A stretch of DNA of 64,000 bases, from assembly GCA_023257625.1 (NCBI GenBank), contig JALRBW010000058.1, forward strand, positions 1 through 64,000, written 5' to 3'. Below are positions 35,231 to 44,687 of the stretch, one piece after another. This DNA is from Flavobacteriaceae bacterium. GTDB taxonomy: Bacteria; Bacteroidota; Bacteroidia; Flavobacteriales; Flavobacteriaceae. The notes under the pieces were generated by a model. That model did not search any database, was not told the origin of the DNA, and saw only the letters and a program-made list of their open reading frames with translations. Positions within the stretch are counted from its first letter, which is position 1. Every line of letters begins with the position of its first letter. Both the position numbers and the translations under genes were made by a program.

Positions 35231-37696
35231 GTGGCAAAAAATTTAGTAATTGTAGAATCCCCAGCGAAAGCAAAAACCATTGAAAAGTTTTTGGGGAAAG
35301 ACTTTACAGTAGCCTCAAGTTTTGGTCATATTGTTGACCTTCCTTCAAAGGAGTTAGGAGTAGATGTAGCTGGGGATTTTTCAGTAAAATATATTGTTTC
35401 TAGCGATAAAAAAAAGGTAGTAAGTCAATTAAAACAATTAGCAAAAAAGTCAGAAATGGTATGGCTTGCTAGTGATGAAGATCGAGAAGGCGAAGCCATT
35501 GCTTGGCATTTAGCAAATACACTAAACCTAGATCCAAATAATTCAAAGCGTATTGTTTTTTCAGAGATAACTAAAAACGCCATTTTAAAAGCTATAGAAA
35601 ATCCTCGAGGAATAGATTATAACTTAGTAAATGCACAGCAAGCTCGAAGAGTTTTAGATCGATTGGTAGGCTATGAATTATCTCCAGTATTGTGGCGAAA
35701 AGTTAAAGGGGGTCTTTCTGCAGGCCGAGTTCAGTCAGTTGCCGTCCGACTTTTGGTGGAGCGGGAACGTGAAATTAGAGAGTTTTCTCCACAAGCTTCC
35801 TACAAAACACAAGCCATTTTTTTGAATACTGAACAAAAAGCCATTCCTACTCAATTATCAAATTCTTTTAACACCTCTTCTGAAGTAGAATCCTTTTTGG
35901 ATTTAAACAAAGAGGCTCAATTTGAAGTTGAAAACGTTCAAACAAAACCCGCAAAAAAAAGTCCCGCCCCACCATTTACAACATCAACATTACAACAAGA
36001 AGCATCACGTAAATTGTATTTTTCGGTCAGTAAAACCATGACTCTTGCTCAGCGTCTTTATGAAGCAGGACACATCACTTACATGCGTACGGATAGTGTT
36101 AATTTATCTAAAGAAGCAAAAACCAATATTGAAATCCAAATTCAAAACCAATTTGGAAAAAAATATTTTGAGCCACGAGATTTTAAAACTAAAAATAAAA
36201 GTGCGCAGGAGGCGCATGAGGCAATACGGCCAACAGACTTTAGTAAAACACATTTAACTATTGATAGAGATCAAGCTCGTTTGTATGAATTAATATGGAA
36301 ACGAACTGTTGCTTCTCAAATGAGTGATGCGAATTTGGAGAGAACTCAGATTTCACTTAGTGCTTCTACACATAATTATCGGTTTATTGGAAATGGAGAA
36401 GTGGTCACATTCGATGGATTTCTAAAACTTTATTTAGAAGGTATTGATGATGACGATGAGGAAGTTAATGGGCATTTACCAAAAGTAAAAATTGGGGAAA
36501 AAGTACAACTTAAAAACATTAAGGTAACTGAACGTTACAGTCGTCCACCATATAGATATTCAGAAGCTTCATTGGTTAAAAAATTAGAAGAATTAGGTAT
36601 TGGAAGACCCTCAACATATGCCCCTACAATTTCAACAATTCAAAACCGGAGTTATGTTGAAAAAGGAAGTTCAGAGGGTGCAGAAAGAGCTTTTGAGCAA
36701 TGGATTCTTGAGAAAGGAATGATTTCAAAAAAAGTATTGAAAGAAATGGTAGGAGCGGATAAAGGAAAACTTGTTCCTACTGACATAGGAATGATTGTGA
36801 ATGACTTTTTGGTAGAAAATTTTCAATCAATATTAGACTATAATTTTACTGCACAAGTTGAAAACAGTTTTGATGATATTGCTAGAGGAGGAAAAGATTG
36901 GGCAACAATGCTTAAGGATTTTTATGGTCAATTTCATGCTACGGTAAAAGATGTACAAGCCAATGCACAACGTGAGTCAGGTGAACGTGTATTAGGAGAA
37001 GATCCTAAAAGCGGACGAATTGTAAAAGTTCGTTTAGGGAAATATGGACCCATAGCTCAAATTGGAGATTCTGATGATGACGAAAAACCTGTTTTTGCAA
37101 GCTTAAGTCCCCAACAACAATTAGAAAATATTACCCTCGAAGAAGCATTAATTCTATTTGAATTACCCAAAACTATAGGCACCTATTTAAACCAAGAAAT
37201 TATTATAAATAATGGCAGATTTGGGCCTTATGTAAAATTTGATAATACTTTTATCTCCCTTCCCAAAGGAATTTCTCCTAATGAGGTTACTCTTGAATTT
37301 GCAGTTCAAATAATTAAAGAAAAACAAAAAGCTGAGGCTCCAATTTACTCTTATAAAGACGAATCTGTTACTAAAGGAGTAGGTAAATTTGGACCATTTA
37401 TTAAATGGAATGGACTTTTTATAAATGTCAATAAAAAATATAATTTCGATCATTTATCTGAGTCAGACATTGAGGCATTAATAGAAGAAAAACTCCAAAA
37501 AGATTTAGACAAAGTTATTCACGATTGGAAAGAGGACGGAATTCGAGTAGAAAAAGCCCGATGGGGGCGTCATCATATTATCCAGGGAAAGAAAAAAGTT
37601 GAAATTGGAAAAGAAGTTGATGCATTAACATTAACCCTTGAACAGGCAAAAAATTATTTAGGGACTACAACTCAAAACAAAAAGAAAAAGGGTTAA
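35231..37696 (+). CDS. topA: DNA topoisomerase I
   Basis: Type IA topoisomerase relaxing negative supercoils. Toprim domain begins right at the start (NLVIVESPAKAKTIEKFLG) with the acidic DEDREGE motif near residue 95; the catalytic tyrosine is in YMRTDS (near residue 290). GIGRPSTYAPTISTI follows. C-terminal part has repeated lysine-rich FGPF/YVK-like modules rather than zinc fingers, usual in Bacteroidota. The start is set at GTG because the frame upstream (to TTG 35180) covers the promoter and the protein family begins with M-A-K-N-LVIVESPAKAK. The arginase-like gene follows after 3 bp. Confidence 0.96.
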   Translation: MAKNLVIVESPAKAKTIEKFLGKDFTVASSFGHIVDLPSKELGVDVAGDFSVKYIVSSDKKKVVSQLKQLAKKSEMVWLASDEDREGEAIAWHLANTLNLDPNNSKRIVFSEITKNAILKAIENPRGIDYNLVNAQQARRVLDRLVGYELSPVLWRKVKGGLSAGRVQSVAVRLLVEREREIREFSPQASYKTQAIFLNTEQKAIPTQLSNSFNTSSEVESFLDLNKEAQFEVENVQTKPAKKSPAPPFTTSTLQQEASRKLYFSVSKTMTLAQRLYEAGHITYMRTDSVNLSKEAKTNIEIQIQNQFGKKYFEPRDFKTKNKSAQEAHEAIRPTDFSKTHLTIDRDQARLYELIWKRTVASQMSDANLERTQISLSASTHNYRFIGNGEVVTFDGFLKLYLEGIDDDDEEVNGHLPKVKIGEKVQLKNIKVTERYSRPPYRYSEASLVKKLEELGIGRPSTYAPTISTIQNRSYVEKGSSEGAERAFEQWILEKGMISKKVLKEMVGADKGKLVPTDIGMIVNDFLVENFQSILDYNFTAQVENSFDDIARGGKDWATMLKDFYGQFHATVKDVQANAQRESGERVLGEDPKSGRIVKVRLGKYGPIAQIGDSDDDEKPVFASLSPQQQLENITLEEALILFELPKTIGTYLNQEIIINNGRFGPYVKFDNTFISLPKGISPNEVTLEFAVQIIKEKQKAEAPIYSYKDESVTKGVGKFGPFIKWNGLFINVNKKYNFDHLSESDIEALIEEKLQKDLDKVIHDWKEDGIRVEKARWGRHHIIQGKKKVEIGKEVDALTLTLEQAKNYLGTTTQNKKKKG

Positions 37697-37699
37697 TTA

Positions 37700-38854
37700 A
37701 TGAGTCTTGAATTACTAACACCTGTAGGAAATGATATTTTATTGGGGCTCACTTTGTTGCCCCAACAAATAATTGGTAAAAAAATTGTTGTGCATACGGA
37801 ATCTTTGGGTATGCCTGATTTACAAGGAATAAAAATTGCAATTGTTGGAGTAAATGAGTATCGAAATAGTTTTTTTCCACAAGCAACTTATGACGTAAAT
37901 CAATTTCGAAAAGCCTTTTATGAATTATTTCCAGGCAATTGGAATATTAAAATTGCAGATCTTGGGAACCTACCCAATGGGGATAATGTGCAAGATACTT
38001 ATTATGCAATTAGAGAAATTGCATATCATTTAAAACAAATGAATATTATTCCTGTTTTTGTAGGAGGGAGCCATGATTTAGTATATCCACAGTATCAAGT
38101 TTTTCAACAGTTGGGTCAATTAGCTAATGTAGTATCCGTTGATCGTTCTTTTGATTTTTCACAAGAAGAAGAATTAATTTCAGGACGCTCATACATGAGT
38201 AGTATCATAATGGACAAACCCAATGTGTTACAAAATTTCACCAATTTAGGTTATCAGAGTTTTTATTGTGCAGAAGAAGAAAAAGACTTGGTTGAAAAAT
38301 TGTATTTTGATCGTGTTAGATTGGGACAACTACTTTCCGACATTACTCTTGCTGAACCGCCAATGCGAGAAGCCGATATCATAGGTTTTGATATGAAATG
38401 CTTATCATGGCAAGCTGCAGCTGATCCTCTTAATGGACAACCTAATGGGATTGATGCTAGAACCATTTGTGCACTTGCCCGGTATGCTGGAATTAGTGAT
38501 AAAGTGAGTATTGTAGGTTTTTATGAATTACCTTCTACTCCTATGATGGATCAACTTTTAGCTCAAATGGTATGGTATTTTATAGAAGGATTTCACTACC
38601 GGTTTGATGAATATCCTGTTTATCTAAAAGAAGGTTTTACAAAATATTCAGTTGCATTATCTGATCAAACATTAGTATTTTACAAAAGCATTACAAGCGA
38701 TCGTTGGTGGATGGAAATAACAAATGAGTCACATTTAAATACTAAATCTAAATCAAACACGTTATTAGCCTGTACACAAAAAGATTATGAATCTGCAGTT
38801 AGAGATGTATTACCAGAAAGATGGTACAACGCCATTAAACGAATTCATTTGTAA
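37700..38854 (+). CDS. Arginase/formimidoylglutamase-family protein with altered metal ligands
   Basis: Ureohydrolase-fold protein of 384 residues. FVGGSHDL (His125) is the first manganese motif. The second, normally D-x-H-x-D, reads DRSFD (Asp148, Ser150, Asp152), and the third, normally D-x-D, reads DMK (Asp231, Lys233), so two of six manganese ligands are replaced. It is likely not a normal binuclear ureohydrolase. It lies between topA (3 bp) and gldK in the order kept across gliding flavobacteria, where it is usually labelled formimidoylglutamase. No other histidine-degradation gene is near. A structural or regulatory role is possible. Confidence 0.8.
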   Translation: MSLELLTPVGNDILLGLTLLPQQIIGKKIVVHTESLGMPDLQGIKIAIVGVNEYRNSFFPQATYDVNQFRKAFYELFPGNWNIKIADLGNLPNGDNVQDTYYAIREIAYHLKQMNIIPVFVGGSHDLVYPQYQVFQQLGQLANVVSVDRSFDFSQEEELISGRSYMSSIIMDKPNVLQNFTNLGYQSFYCAEEEKDLVEKLYFDRVRLGQLLSDITLAEPPMREADIIGFDMKCLSWQAAADPLNGQPNGIDARTICALARYAGISDKVSIVGFYELPSTPMMDQLLAQMVWYFIEGFHYRFDEYPVYLKEGFTKYSVALSDQTLVFYKSITSDRWWMEITNESHLNTKSKSNTLLACTQKDYESAVRDVLPERWYNAIKRIHL

Positions 38855-38977
38855 TTATTAGGATATCCTTATTTTTGTGAAAATTGAAATTGGAAATTAG
38901 AATAGTATTTAATTATAGTAAAAAAATGACTAGTTTTACTTTTATTTAGCAAAAATTAGTCTTAATAGACATATTTA

Positions 38978-40354
38978 ATGAAAAGACTTTTAGTTCTATT
39001 GACCCTCTCAGCAGTCATTATATCTTGCGGTAGCAAGAACAGAGGAGAGCTTATAGGGGTAAAGCAAAAGAAATGGTTTGGTGAAAAACCTTTCGGTATG
39101 ACTTTAATTGAAGGTGGTTCCTATATCATGGGAAAACAAGATGAAGATTTAGCTCAACTTCAAAATGCTCCTGCTCGCACAGTTACTGTGCCCTCTTTTT
39201 ACATGGATGAAACAGAAATTACAAATAGTGAATACCGACAATTTGTTCATTGGGTAAAAGACTCTATTGCACTTGCTATGTTAGCTAGAAAAGCAGATGA
39301 ATTAGAATTAGGTGAAGACAATAGAGATGGTATTGGAGAGTTTGCATTTAAAGATGCTGACACTTCTAAGCTAAATGAATTCCAAAAATACATGCGTGCA
39401 AATTATTATGATTTAAATGAAGATTTGTACGCTGGTCGAGCGCTCAATTGGGATGCTGATTTAACATGGAATACAGATGATTACATAGATCAAAACTATG
39501 CTGAAATAATGGATTCACTTTATTTACCACCTGAGTTGTGGTACAATGGTGAAATAAAATTAGACGTTAGTAAACTAATATACTCTTACACATGGTTTGA
39601 TGCAGAAGGAGCAGCTGCAGAATCAAAAAGGTCAAAATTGCAATTTATTGATCGAAAGCCTTTTATAAAAAAGGAAGAGATAGAAATTTATCCAGATACT
39701 ACTGTATGGATTAAAGACTTTGTTTATTCATACAACGAGCCCATGCATAATGATTACTTTTCGCATCCTGCTTATCAAGATTATCCGGTGGTAGGAGTAT
39801 CATGGAAACAAGCTGTTGCATTTTGTAATTGGAGAACAAATTTTAAAAACAAATATCAGCGGGATAAAGGAAAACCTAATGTTAGTCGTTTTCGTTTGCC
39901 AAATGAAGCCGAATGGGAATACGCTGCTCGCGGTGGAATTCCTGCAGGCACTTATCCATGGGGTTCACCTTATTTATTAAATGACAGAGCTTGTTTCTTA
40001 GCAAATTTTAAGCCTCTTAGAGGAGATTATGCAGTTGACCAAGCGGTATATACTGTTGAAGCCAAATCATATGAGCCTAATGATTATAATCTTTATAACA
40101 TGGCTGGTAATGTGGCTGAATGGACTAATTCTTCATATGATCCTGGGGCTTACGATTATGTGTCCTCTTTAAATCCAAATATGTCTTTTGAAAATGAATC
40201 TCGTAAAGTTGTTAGAGGCGGGTCATGGAAAGATGTTGCTTATTTTTTACGTGTAAGTTCACGAGATTATGAATATTCTGACACCTCAAGAAGTTATATT
40301 GGTTTTCGAACAGTGCAGGATTACCTAGGATCGCAAAAAGTTAAAATGAGATAA
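38978..40354 (+). CDS. gldK: Gliding motility / type IX secretion lipoprotein GldK
   Basis: Outer-membrane lipoprotein that forms a ring with GldN on the periplasmic side of the type IX secretion system. Lipobox at VIISC (Cys17) and a formylglycine-generating-enzyme-like (FGE-sulfatase) fold from residue 40 to the end, with GGSYIMG, MDETEITNSEYRQFV, RLPNEAEWEYAARGG and GFRTV; FGE catalytic cysteines are not apparent, as expected for a structural member. First gene of the gldK-gldL-gldM-gldN operon, which follows after 38 bp. Confidence 0.95.
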   Translation: MKRLLVLLTLSAVIISCGSKNRGELIGVKQKKWFGEKPFGMTLIEGGSYIMGKQDEDLAQLQNAPARTVTVPSFYMDETEITNSEYRQFVHWVKDSIALAMLARKADELELGEDNRDGIGEFAFKDADTSKLNEFQKYMRANYYDLNEDLYAGRALNWDADLTWNTDDYIDQNYAEIMDSLYLPPELWYNGEIKLDVSKLIYSYTWFDAEGAAAESKRSKLQFIDRKPFIKKEEIEIYPDTTVWIKDFVYSYNEPMHNDYFSHPAYQDYPVVGVSWKQAVAFCNWRTNFKNKYQRDKGKPNVSRFRLPNEAEWEYAARGGIPAGTYPWGSPYLLNDRACFLANFKPLRGDYAVDQAVYTVEAKSYEPNDYNLYNMAGNVAEWTNSSYDPGAYDYVSSLNPNMSFENESRKVVRGGSWKDVAYFLRVSSRDYEYSDTSRSYIGFRTVQDYLGSQKVKMR

Positions 40355-40392
40355 TAAAATAAATCAATTAAGTAAAATAAATTTAAATAATA

Positions 40393-41037
40393 ATGACAGA
40401 TCAAGCGTTAAACAAAAGATTAAGAAGTAAAATTGCAATGCACATGCTCTTTGGTTTAGGAGGTGCTGTAGTAATTATAGGAGCATTATTTAAAATTTTG
40501 CATTTAGAAATAGGCCCAATAACTGGAGGATTAGTTCTAGGTCTAGGATTAGGAACAGAAGCTTTAATTTTTACAGTTTCTGCTCTAAATACTGGAGAGA
40601 TTAAAGAGGAACATGATGAATTTGTCAAAAAATCTAAAGGTGGAGCTAAATCTTCTCATGGAGGAGGTGAACAAGGGCTGTCTTCAAAAATTGATGCATT
40701 AATGCAAGAGGCAAAACTTGATGTAAGCTTGATGAATTCTCTAGCTAAAAGCATTAAAGATCTAGAAAATTCTGCAAAAGCCTTATCACCGGCATCGGAA
40801 GCGATATCAGCTTCTCACGGATATACACAAGAGCTCTCAAAAGCTGCAACACAATTAGAACAATTGAATACTAGTTACCAACAACAGCTTCAAAACGCTA
40901 AAGGAAATGCTGATTTTAATAACAAATTAAATCAAAATGCTGAACAATTGCGCGCTCAAATGGAATCACTTTCAGCTAACCTTGCAGCATTAAACAGTGT
41001 TTATGGTGGAATGCTAAATGCAATGTCTAAAAAGTAA
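40393..41037 (+). CDS. gldL: Type IX secretion motor subunit GldL
   Basis: Inner-membrane protein that with GldM forms the proton-driven motor of the type IX system. Two membrane helices (about 16-36 and 41-62). The second holds the glutamate in LGTEALIF (Glu56), which matches the Glu49 of Flavobacterium johnsoniae GldL needed for proton use; Lys34 and Glu39 are also in place. A long coiled-coil tail fills residues 95-214. Length 214 is normal. Confidence 0.96.
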   Translation: MTDQALNKRLRSKIAMHMLFGLGGAVVIIGALFKILHLEIGPITGGLVLGLGLGTEALIFTVSALNTGEIKEEHDEFVKKSKGGAKSSHGGGEQGLSSKIDALMQEAKLDVSLMNSLAKSIKDLENSAKALSPASEAISASHGYTQELSKAATQLEQLNTSYQQQLQNAKGNADFNNKLNQNAEQLRAQMESLSANLAALNSVYGGMLNAMSKK

Positions 41038-41043
41038 TATCCC

Positions 41044-42624
41044 ATGGCAGGAGCAAAAGAAACCCCTAGACAAAAACTAATAAGTTTGATGTACCTAGTG
41101 TTCATCACAATGCTTGCATTAAATGTAAGCAAAGAAGTTCTTGATGGTTTTGGTCAGATGTTTGTAAAAATAAAAGAAGCCAATAGTCGTGTCGCAGAGA
41201 GTAATGAAATTTTTTATCAAAAAATTGAAACTAATTCGGATGAGAAAGGTGGAAAATGGATTGGTCATTTACGAACTTCTAAGGATATTAAAATAAAGTC
41301 CGATCAGTTTTATGAGAAAATAAATGAAATAAAACAAACCATTACTGAAGCCCAACGTGAAAAAGATCCAGATCTTGTAGAATATGCCCAAATGGATAAG
41401 GGAGAAACCCTTGATGTCATATTTTTTAATGCAAATGGAATTTCGCAAGACGGTCAAGCATTTATAGATATGATTAATGACTATAAAATGACTGTCATTC
41501 AAGTTTTTGGAAGTCAATTTCCAAATTACATCGAATTAGTTGAAGGCAGATTTTATACAGGAGATCAAAATGGAAATGTTAAAAACAAAGACAATCAAGA
41601 CCAATCTTGGTTATCATATAATTATGAAGGATTTCCATTAATATCATCTTTAGCTAAGTTGACGATGATGCAAAATGATATTCGTCAAACCGAGGCTGAC
41701 GTTCTTACTACTTTGATGGGTAAAGAGTTGGAAATGGAAACGGGAGTAAACCAAAGTAATTATATTACCTTATTGAAGACAGAAAAAGGTGCCTACTACC
41801 AAGGAGAAGTTTTTGATGGCAGTGTTATTTTAGGTCGAAAAGGGGGTGCACAAAATCCCAATAGTGTTGAATTAACCCTAGATGGAATAAAGCTTGAGGA
41901 AGATCAGTATGATTTAATTCCAGGAGGTGTAAAACTAAATGTTAGAGCCAACAATCCTGGCGATCATGAAATTAAAGGAAACCTTGTTTTCTTAAATGAT
42001 GGTGAAGAATCAAAAATACCTGTAGAACAAACCTTTGCAGTAATAAATAAGCCAAATGCAGCAGTAATTTCTGCTGATAAAATGAATGTTGTTTATAGAG
42101 GAGTAGAAAATCCAATAACGATTTCAATACCTGGAATTGCAGACAGTAATATTAATGCTTCAGCTCCAGGTTTAAAGAAAACTAAAGGAAGTAAATATTC
42201 CCTTTTTCCTGGCGCTGGAAGAGAAGTTAATATCAACGTTTCTGGAACTTTACCTGATGGAAATCAAATTTCTTCAGTTTCTACATTCAGAATTAAGGAT
42301 ATTCCAAAACCTTCAGGTTATTTCAGAGGACAATCAGGATCTTTCACAATTCCCAAAACAAGTTTTGAAAGAGGAGAAGTCGAGGCTCGTTTAGAAGATT
42401 TTGATTTTGATCTGCCTTTACAAGTAAAAAGTTTTCGATTTAGAGCACCTGGGCAACCCAGTATCGTAATTAACGGAAATAAACTTGATAGTAGAGCAAT
42501 TTCATCTTTATCTCGAATTAAAAATGGTCAAACTATAATTATTTCCGATATTGAAGTTGAAATTCCTACTAATCCAACTTACAAATTAAAACAGACCTCT
42601 CCCATTTCTATAACGGTCAATTAA
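41044..42624 (+). CDS. gldM: Type IX secretion motor subunit GldM
   Basis: Single-pass inner-membrane protein whose periplasmic rod crosses towards GldK/GldN. Starts with MAGAKETPRQKLISLMYLVF, the very conserved GldM beginning, with one helix (about 13-32); helical D1 domain to about residue 220, then three beta domains. 526 residues is normal. It follows gldL by 6 bp and abuts gldN. Confidence 0.97.
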   Translation: MAGAKETPRQKLISLMYLVFITMLALNVSKEVLDGFGQMFVKIKEANSRVAESNEIFYQKIETNSDEKGGKWIGHLRTSKDIKIKSDQFYEKINEIKQTITEAQREKDPDLVEYAQMDKGETLDVIFFNANGISQDGQAFIDMINDYKMTVIQVFGSQFPNYIELVEGRFYTGDQNGNVKNKDNQDQSWLSYNYEGFPLISSLAKLTMMQNDIRQTEADVLTTLMGKELEMETGVNQSNYITLLKTEKGAYYQGEVFDGSVILGRKGGAQNPNSVELTLDGIKLEEDQYDLIPGGVKLNVRANNPGDHEIKGNLVFLNDGEESKIPVEQTFAVINKPNAAVISADKMNVVYRGVENPITISIPGIADSNINASAPGLKKTKGSKYSLFPGAGREVNINVSGTLPDGNQISSVSTFRIKDIPKPSGYFRGQSGSFTIPKTSFERGEVEARLEDFDFDLPLQVKSFRFRAPGQPSIVINGNKLDSRAISSLSRIKNGQTIIISDIEVEIPTNPTYKLKQTSPISITVN

Positions 42625-42633
42625 TTGTATCAC

Positions 42634-43536
42634 ATGAAAAAAACGTCATCCATAGTCATATTAGTTGTTTTTCTTTCAACATTGAAAGCACATTCGCAGT
42701 CTAATTTACTTAATGCTAAGATACCCCAAGAAGTAGGAGTTCAAAATGATGCACAATTAGCTGAAAATTCTAATCCAATTGCATATGGTTATGTTGATGA
42801 TCGTGATGTTTTATGGTCAAAAACAGTTTGGGAAATTATAGATCTTGATGAAAGAATTAATTTCCCATATTATTATCCCACAGTAAATAATGGGATGCTT
42901 TCATCTGACAGAAAATCCTTGTTTCGAATTCTTATGGATGAAATAGAAGCAGGAAATATTACAGAAATATATTCAACGTCCTATTTCAATGAAAAATTAA
43001 CTAAAGAAGATTTAAAAGAAAGACTAGAACTGCGAAGTTTATCTCCTGAAGGAATTACTAAATCAAACGCAGGAGAAGAAGTTAGTGAAAATGATTATGA
43101 TATTTATAAAATTGAATCAGATAAAGTAGTTCAGTACCGTATCAAAGGGACATGGTATTTTAATAAAAGGTTAGGTGAATTAAAATACCGACTATTAGGA
43201 ATTGCACCAGTAGCTCCAGATGTTTCTACCTTAAGCCAAGGACCTGAAGCTATGCAAGATGCTTTAGTTCCGCTCTTTTGGGTTTGGTTTCCTGATGCAA
43301 GAAAAGCACTTAATATGAATAAGGTTTTTAATACTAAAAATTCATCTCAACCGGTTACTTATGATCATATGCTTAATTCAAGACGCTTTAATGCGGTAAT
43401 TTATAAAGAAGAAAATGTATATGAAGACCGTGAAGTTAAAGATTACATTTATGAAGATGCACTTCGTCAATTACTAGAATCTGAGAGAATAAAATCTCTT
43501 ATTCGTGACTTCGAACAAGATATGTGGAATAATTAA
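42634..43536 (+). CDS. gldN: Gliding motility / type IX secretion protein GldN
   Basis: Periplasmic ring protein that pairs with GldK. Signal peptide (about 1-22, cleaved after AHSQ). DVLWSKTVWEIIDLDERINFP near residue 50 and PLFWVWFPDARKALN near 207 are typical of the family. The frame opens 9 bp earlier at a TTG, but the ATG gives the proper signal peptide. A strong terminator follows 16 bp after the stop and ends the operon. Confidence 0.95.
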   Translation: MKKTSSIVILVVFLSTLKAHSQSNLLNAKIPQEVGVQNDAQLAENSNPIAYGYVDDRDVLWSKTVWEIIDLDERINFPYYYPTVNNGMLSSDRKSLFRILMDEIEAGNITEIYSTSYFNEKLTKEDLKERLELRSLSPEGITKSNAGEEVSENDYDIYKIESDKVVQYRIKGTWYFNKRLGELKYRLLGIAPVAPDVSTLSQGPEAMQDALVPLFWVWFPDARKALNMNKVFNTKNSSQPVTYDHMLNSRRFNAVIYKEENVYEDREVKDYIYEDALRQLLESERIKSLIRDFEQDMWNN

Positions 43537-43552
43537 TAGTTTATATAATAGA

Positions 43553-43587
43553 TAAAAAAACGCTATTGGAAACAATAGCGTTTTTTT
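43553..43587 (+). terminator. gldKLMN operon terminator
   Basis: Perfect nine-base stem ACGCTATTG / CAATAGCGT with a GAAA tetraloop, flanked by a run of A before and T after that extend the pairing. It ends a few bases before the FAD oxidoreductase frame and would work in both directions. Confidence 0.9.
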
Positions 43588-43609
43588 ATTGAAATTAATA
43601 AGTCAATTA

Positions 43610-44683
43610 ATGCAAACTAAAAAAATACATACTCTTATTGTTGGAATGGGACTAGCTGGAGTTAATTATGCGTTACAACTTCACAGAAATAAAAGAGAAT
43701 TTTTACTTTTTCAAAATAAAAAAAAAGTAAACGCAAGTCAAAATGCAGCTGGCATATTAAATCCTACAATTTTAAAAAGGTATACTATAGCCTGGCAAGG
43801 CACTTCCTTTTTACAATTTGCAATAGATTGGTATAAAAAATTAGAATTAGATTGGAATATTCAGCTTTACTTTCCTTTTCCAATTTTTCGTTTTTTTGCA
43901 AATGATGCAGAACATAATCATTGGAGTGTTTCTGCACAAAGTGATATATTGAAACCTTATTTGAACGCCGATATTTTTTGGGATATACCAAAAGGAATTC
44001 AAAGAAATTCAGGTTATGGGCGAGTTCATAAAGTAGGAAAGCTTGATATTCAATTATTTTTAAACACGTTTGAAGAAAAGTTTTCCAAGGCCTCAATTCG
44101 AAATGAAGAATTTGATTATTCAGCATTAAACATAACAGAAAATGGAGTTGTCTACAATGGAATTAGTGCAGATCATATTGTTTTTTGTGAAGGGCACAGA
44201 TTCAATGAAAACCCATGGTTTAAGGTTTTACCTTTGATAGGTTCCAAAGGGGAATATTTAGAAGTAAAGATTCCAGGTCTAAATCCACAGATTATTTATA
44301 AAGGAGGACATTTTATTGCACCATTATACGAAGATGTTTTTTGGGTTGGCGCGACATTCAATCCAAAGGATAAAAAGAACGAGCCTACAAAAAAAGGGAA
44401 AGATGAGCTTGTAAAAAAGTTGGAAAATCTAATTAAATTACCATATCAAATTTTAAATCATAAAATAGGAATTCGCCCTACTGTTATAGATCGACGCCCA
44501 ATTTTAGGCACACATCCAGAATTTAAACGGCTACATATATTTAATGGATTAGGCACCAGAGGAGGGATGATGGCTCCTCTACTAGCTACCCAACTTTACG
44601 ATTGGATAAATAAAGGAAAAGAATTATCAAAAGAAATAGATATCCATCGTTTTGAATCCTATTTTTGCAATCCAATAGTTTAA
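43610..44683 (+). CDS. FAD-dependent oxidoreductase (DAO family)
   Basis: Cytoplasmic flavoenzyme of about 357 residues. N-terminal Rossmann motif VGMGLAGVNYA and a C-terminal FAD-contact segment (NGLGTRGGMMAPLLA), with RPTVIDRRPILG before it, as in glycine-oxidase or thiO-like amine oxidases. The frame begins at a TTG at 43589 inside the terminator, but the ATG is the better start. Substrate unknown. It sits between gldN and an ABC-F ATPase (4 bp gap), a conserved flavobacterial order. Confidence 0.85.
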   Translation: MQTKKIHTLIVGMGLAGVNYALQLHRNKREFLLFQNKKKVNASQNAAGILNPTILKRYTIAWQGTSFLQFAIDWYKKLELDWNIQLYFPFPIFRFFANDAEHNHWSVSAQSDILKPYLNADIFWDIPKGIQRNSGYGRVHKVGKLDIQLFLNTFEEKFSKASIRNEEFDYSALNITENGVVYNGISADHIVFCEGHRFNENPWFKVLPLIGSKGEYLEVKIPGLNPQIIYKGGHFIAPLYEDVFWVGATFNPKDKKNEPTKKGKDELVKKLENLIKLPYQILNHKIGIRPTVIDRRPILGTHPEFKRLHIFNGLGTRGGMMAPLLATQLYDWINKGKELSKEIDIHRFESYFCNPIV

Positions 44684-44687
44684 AAGA

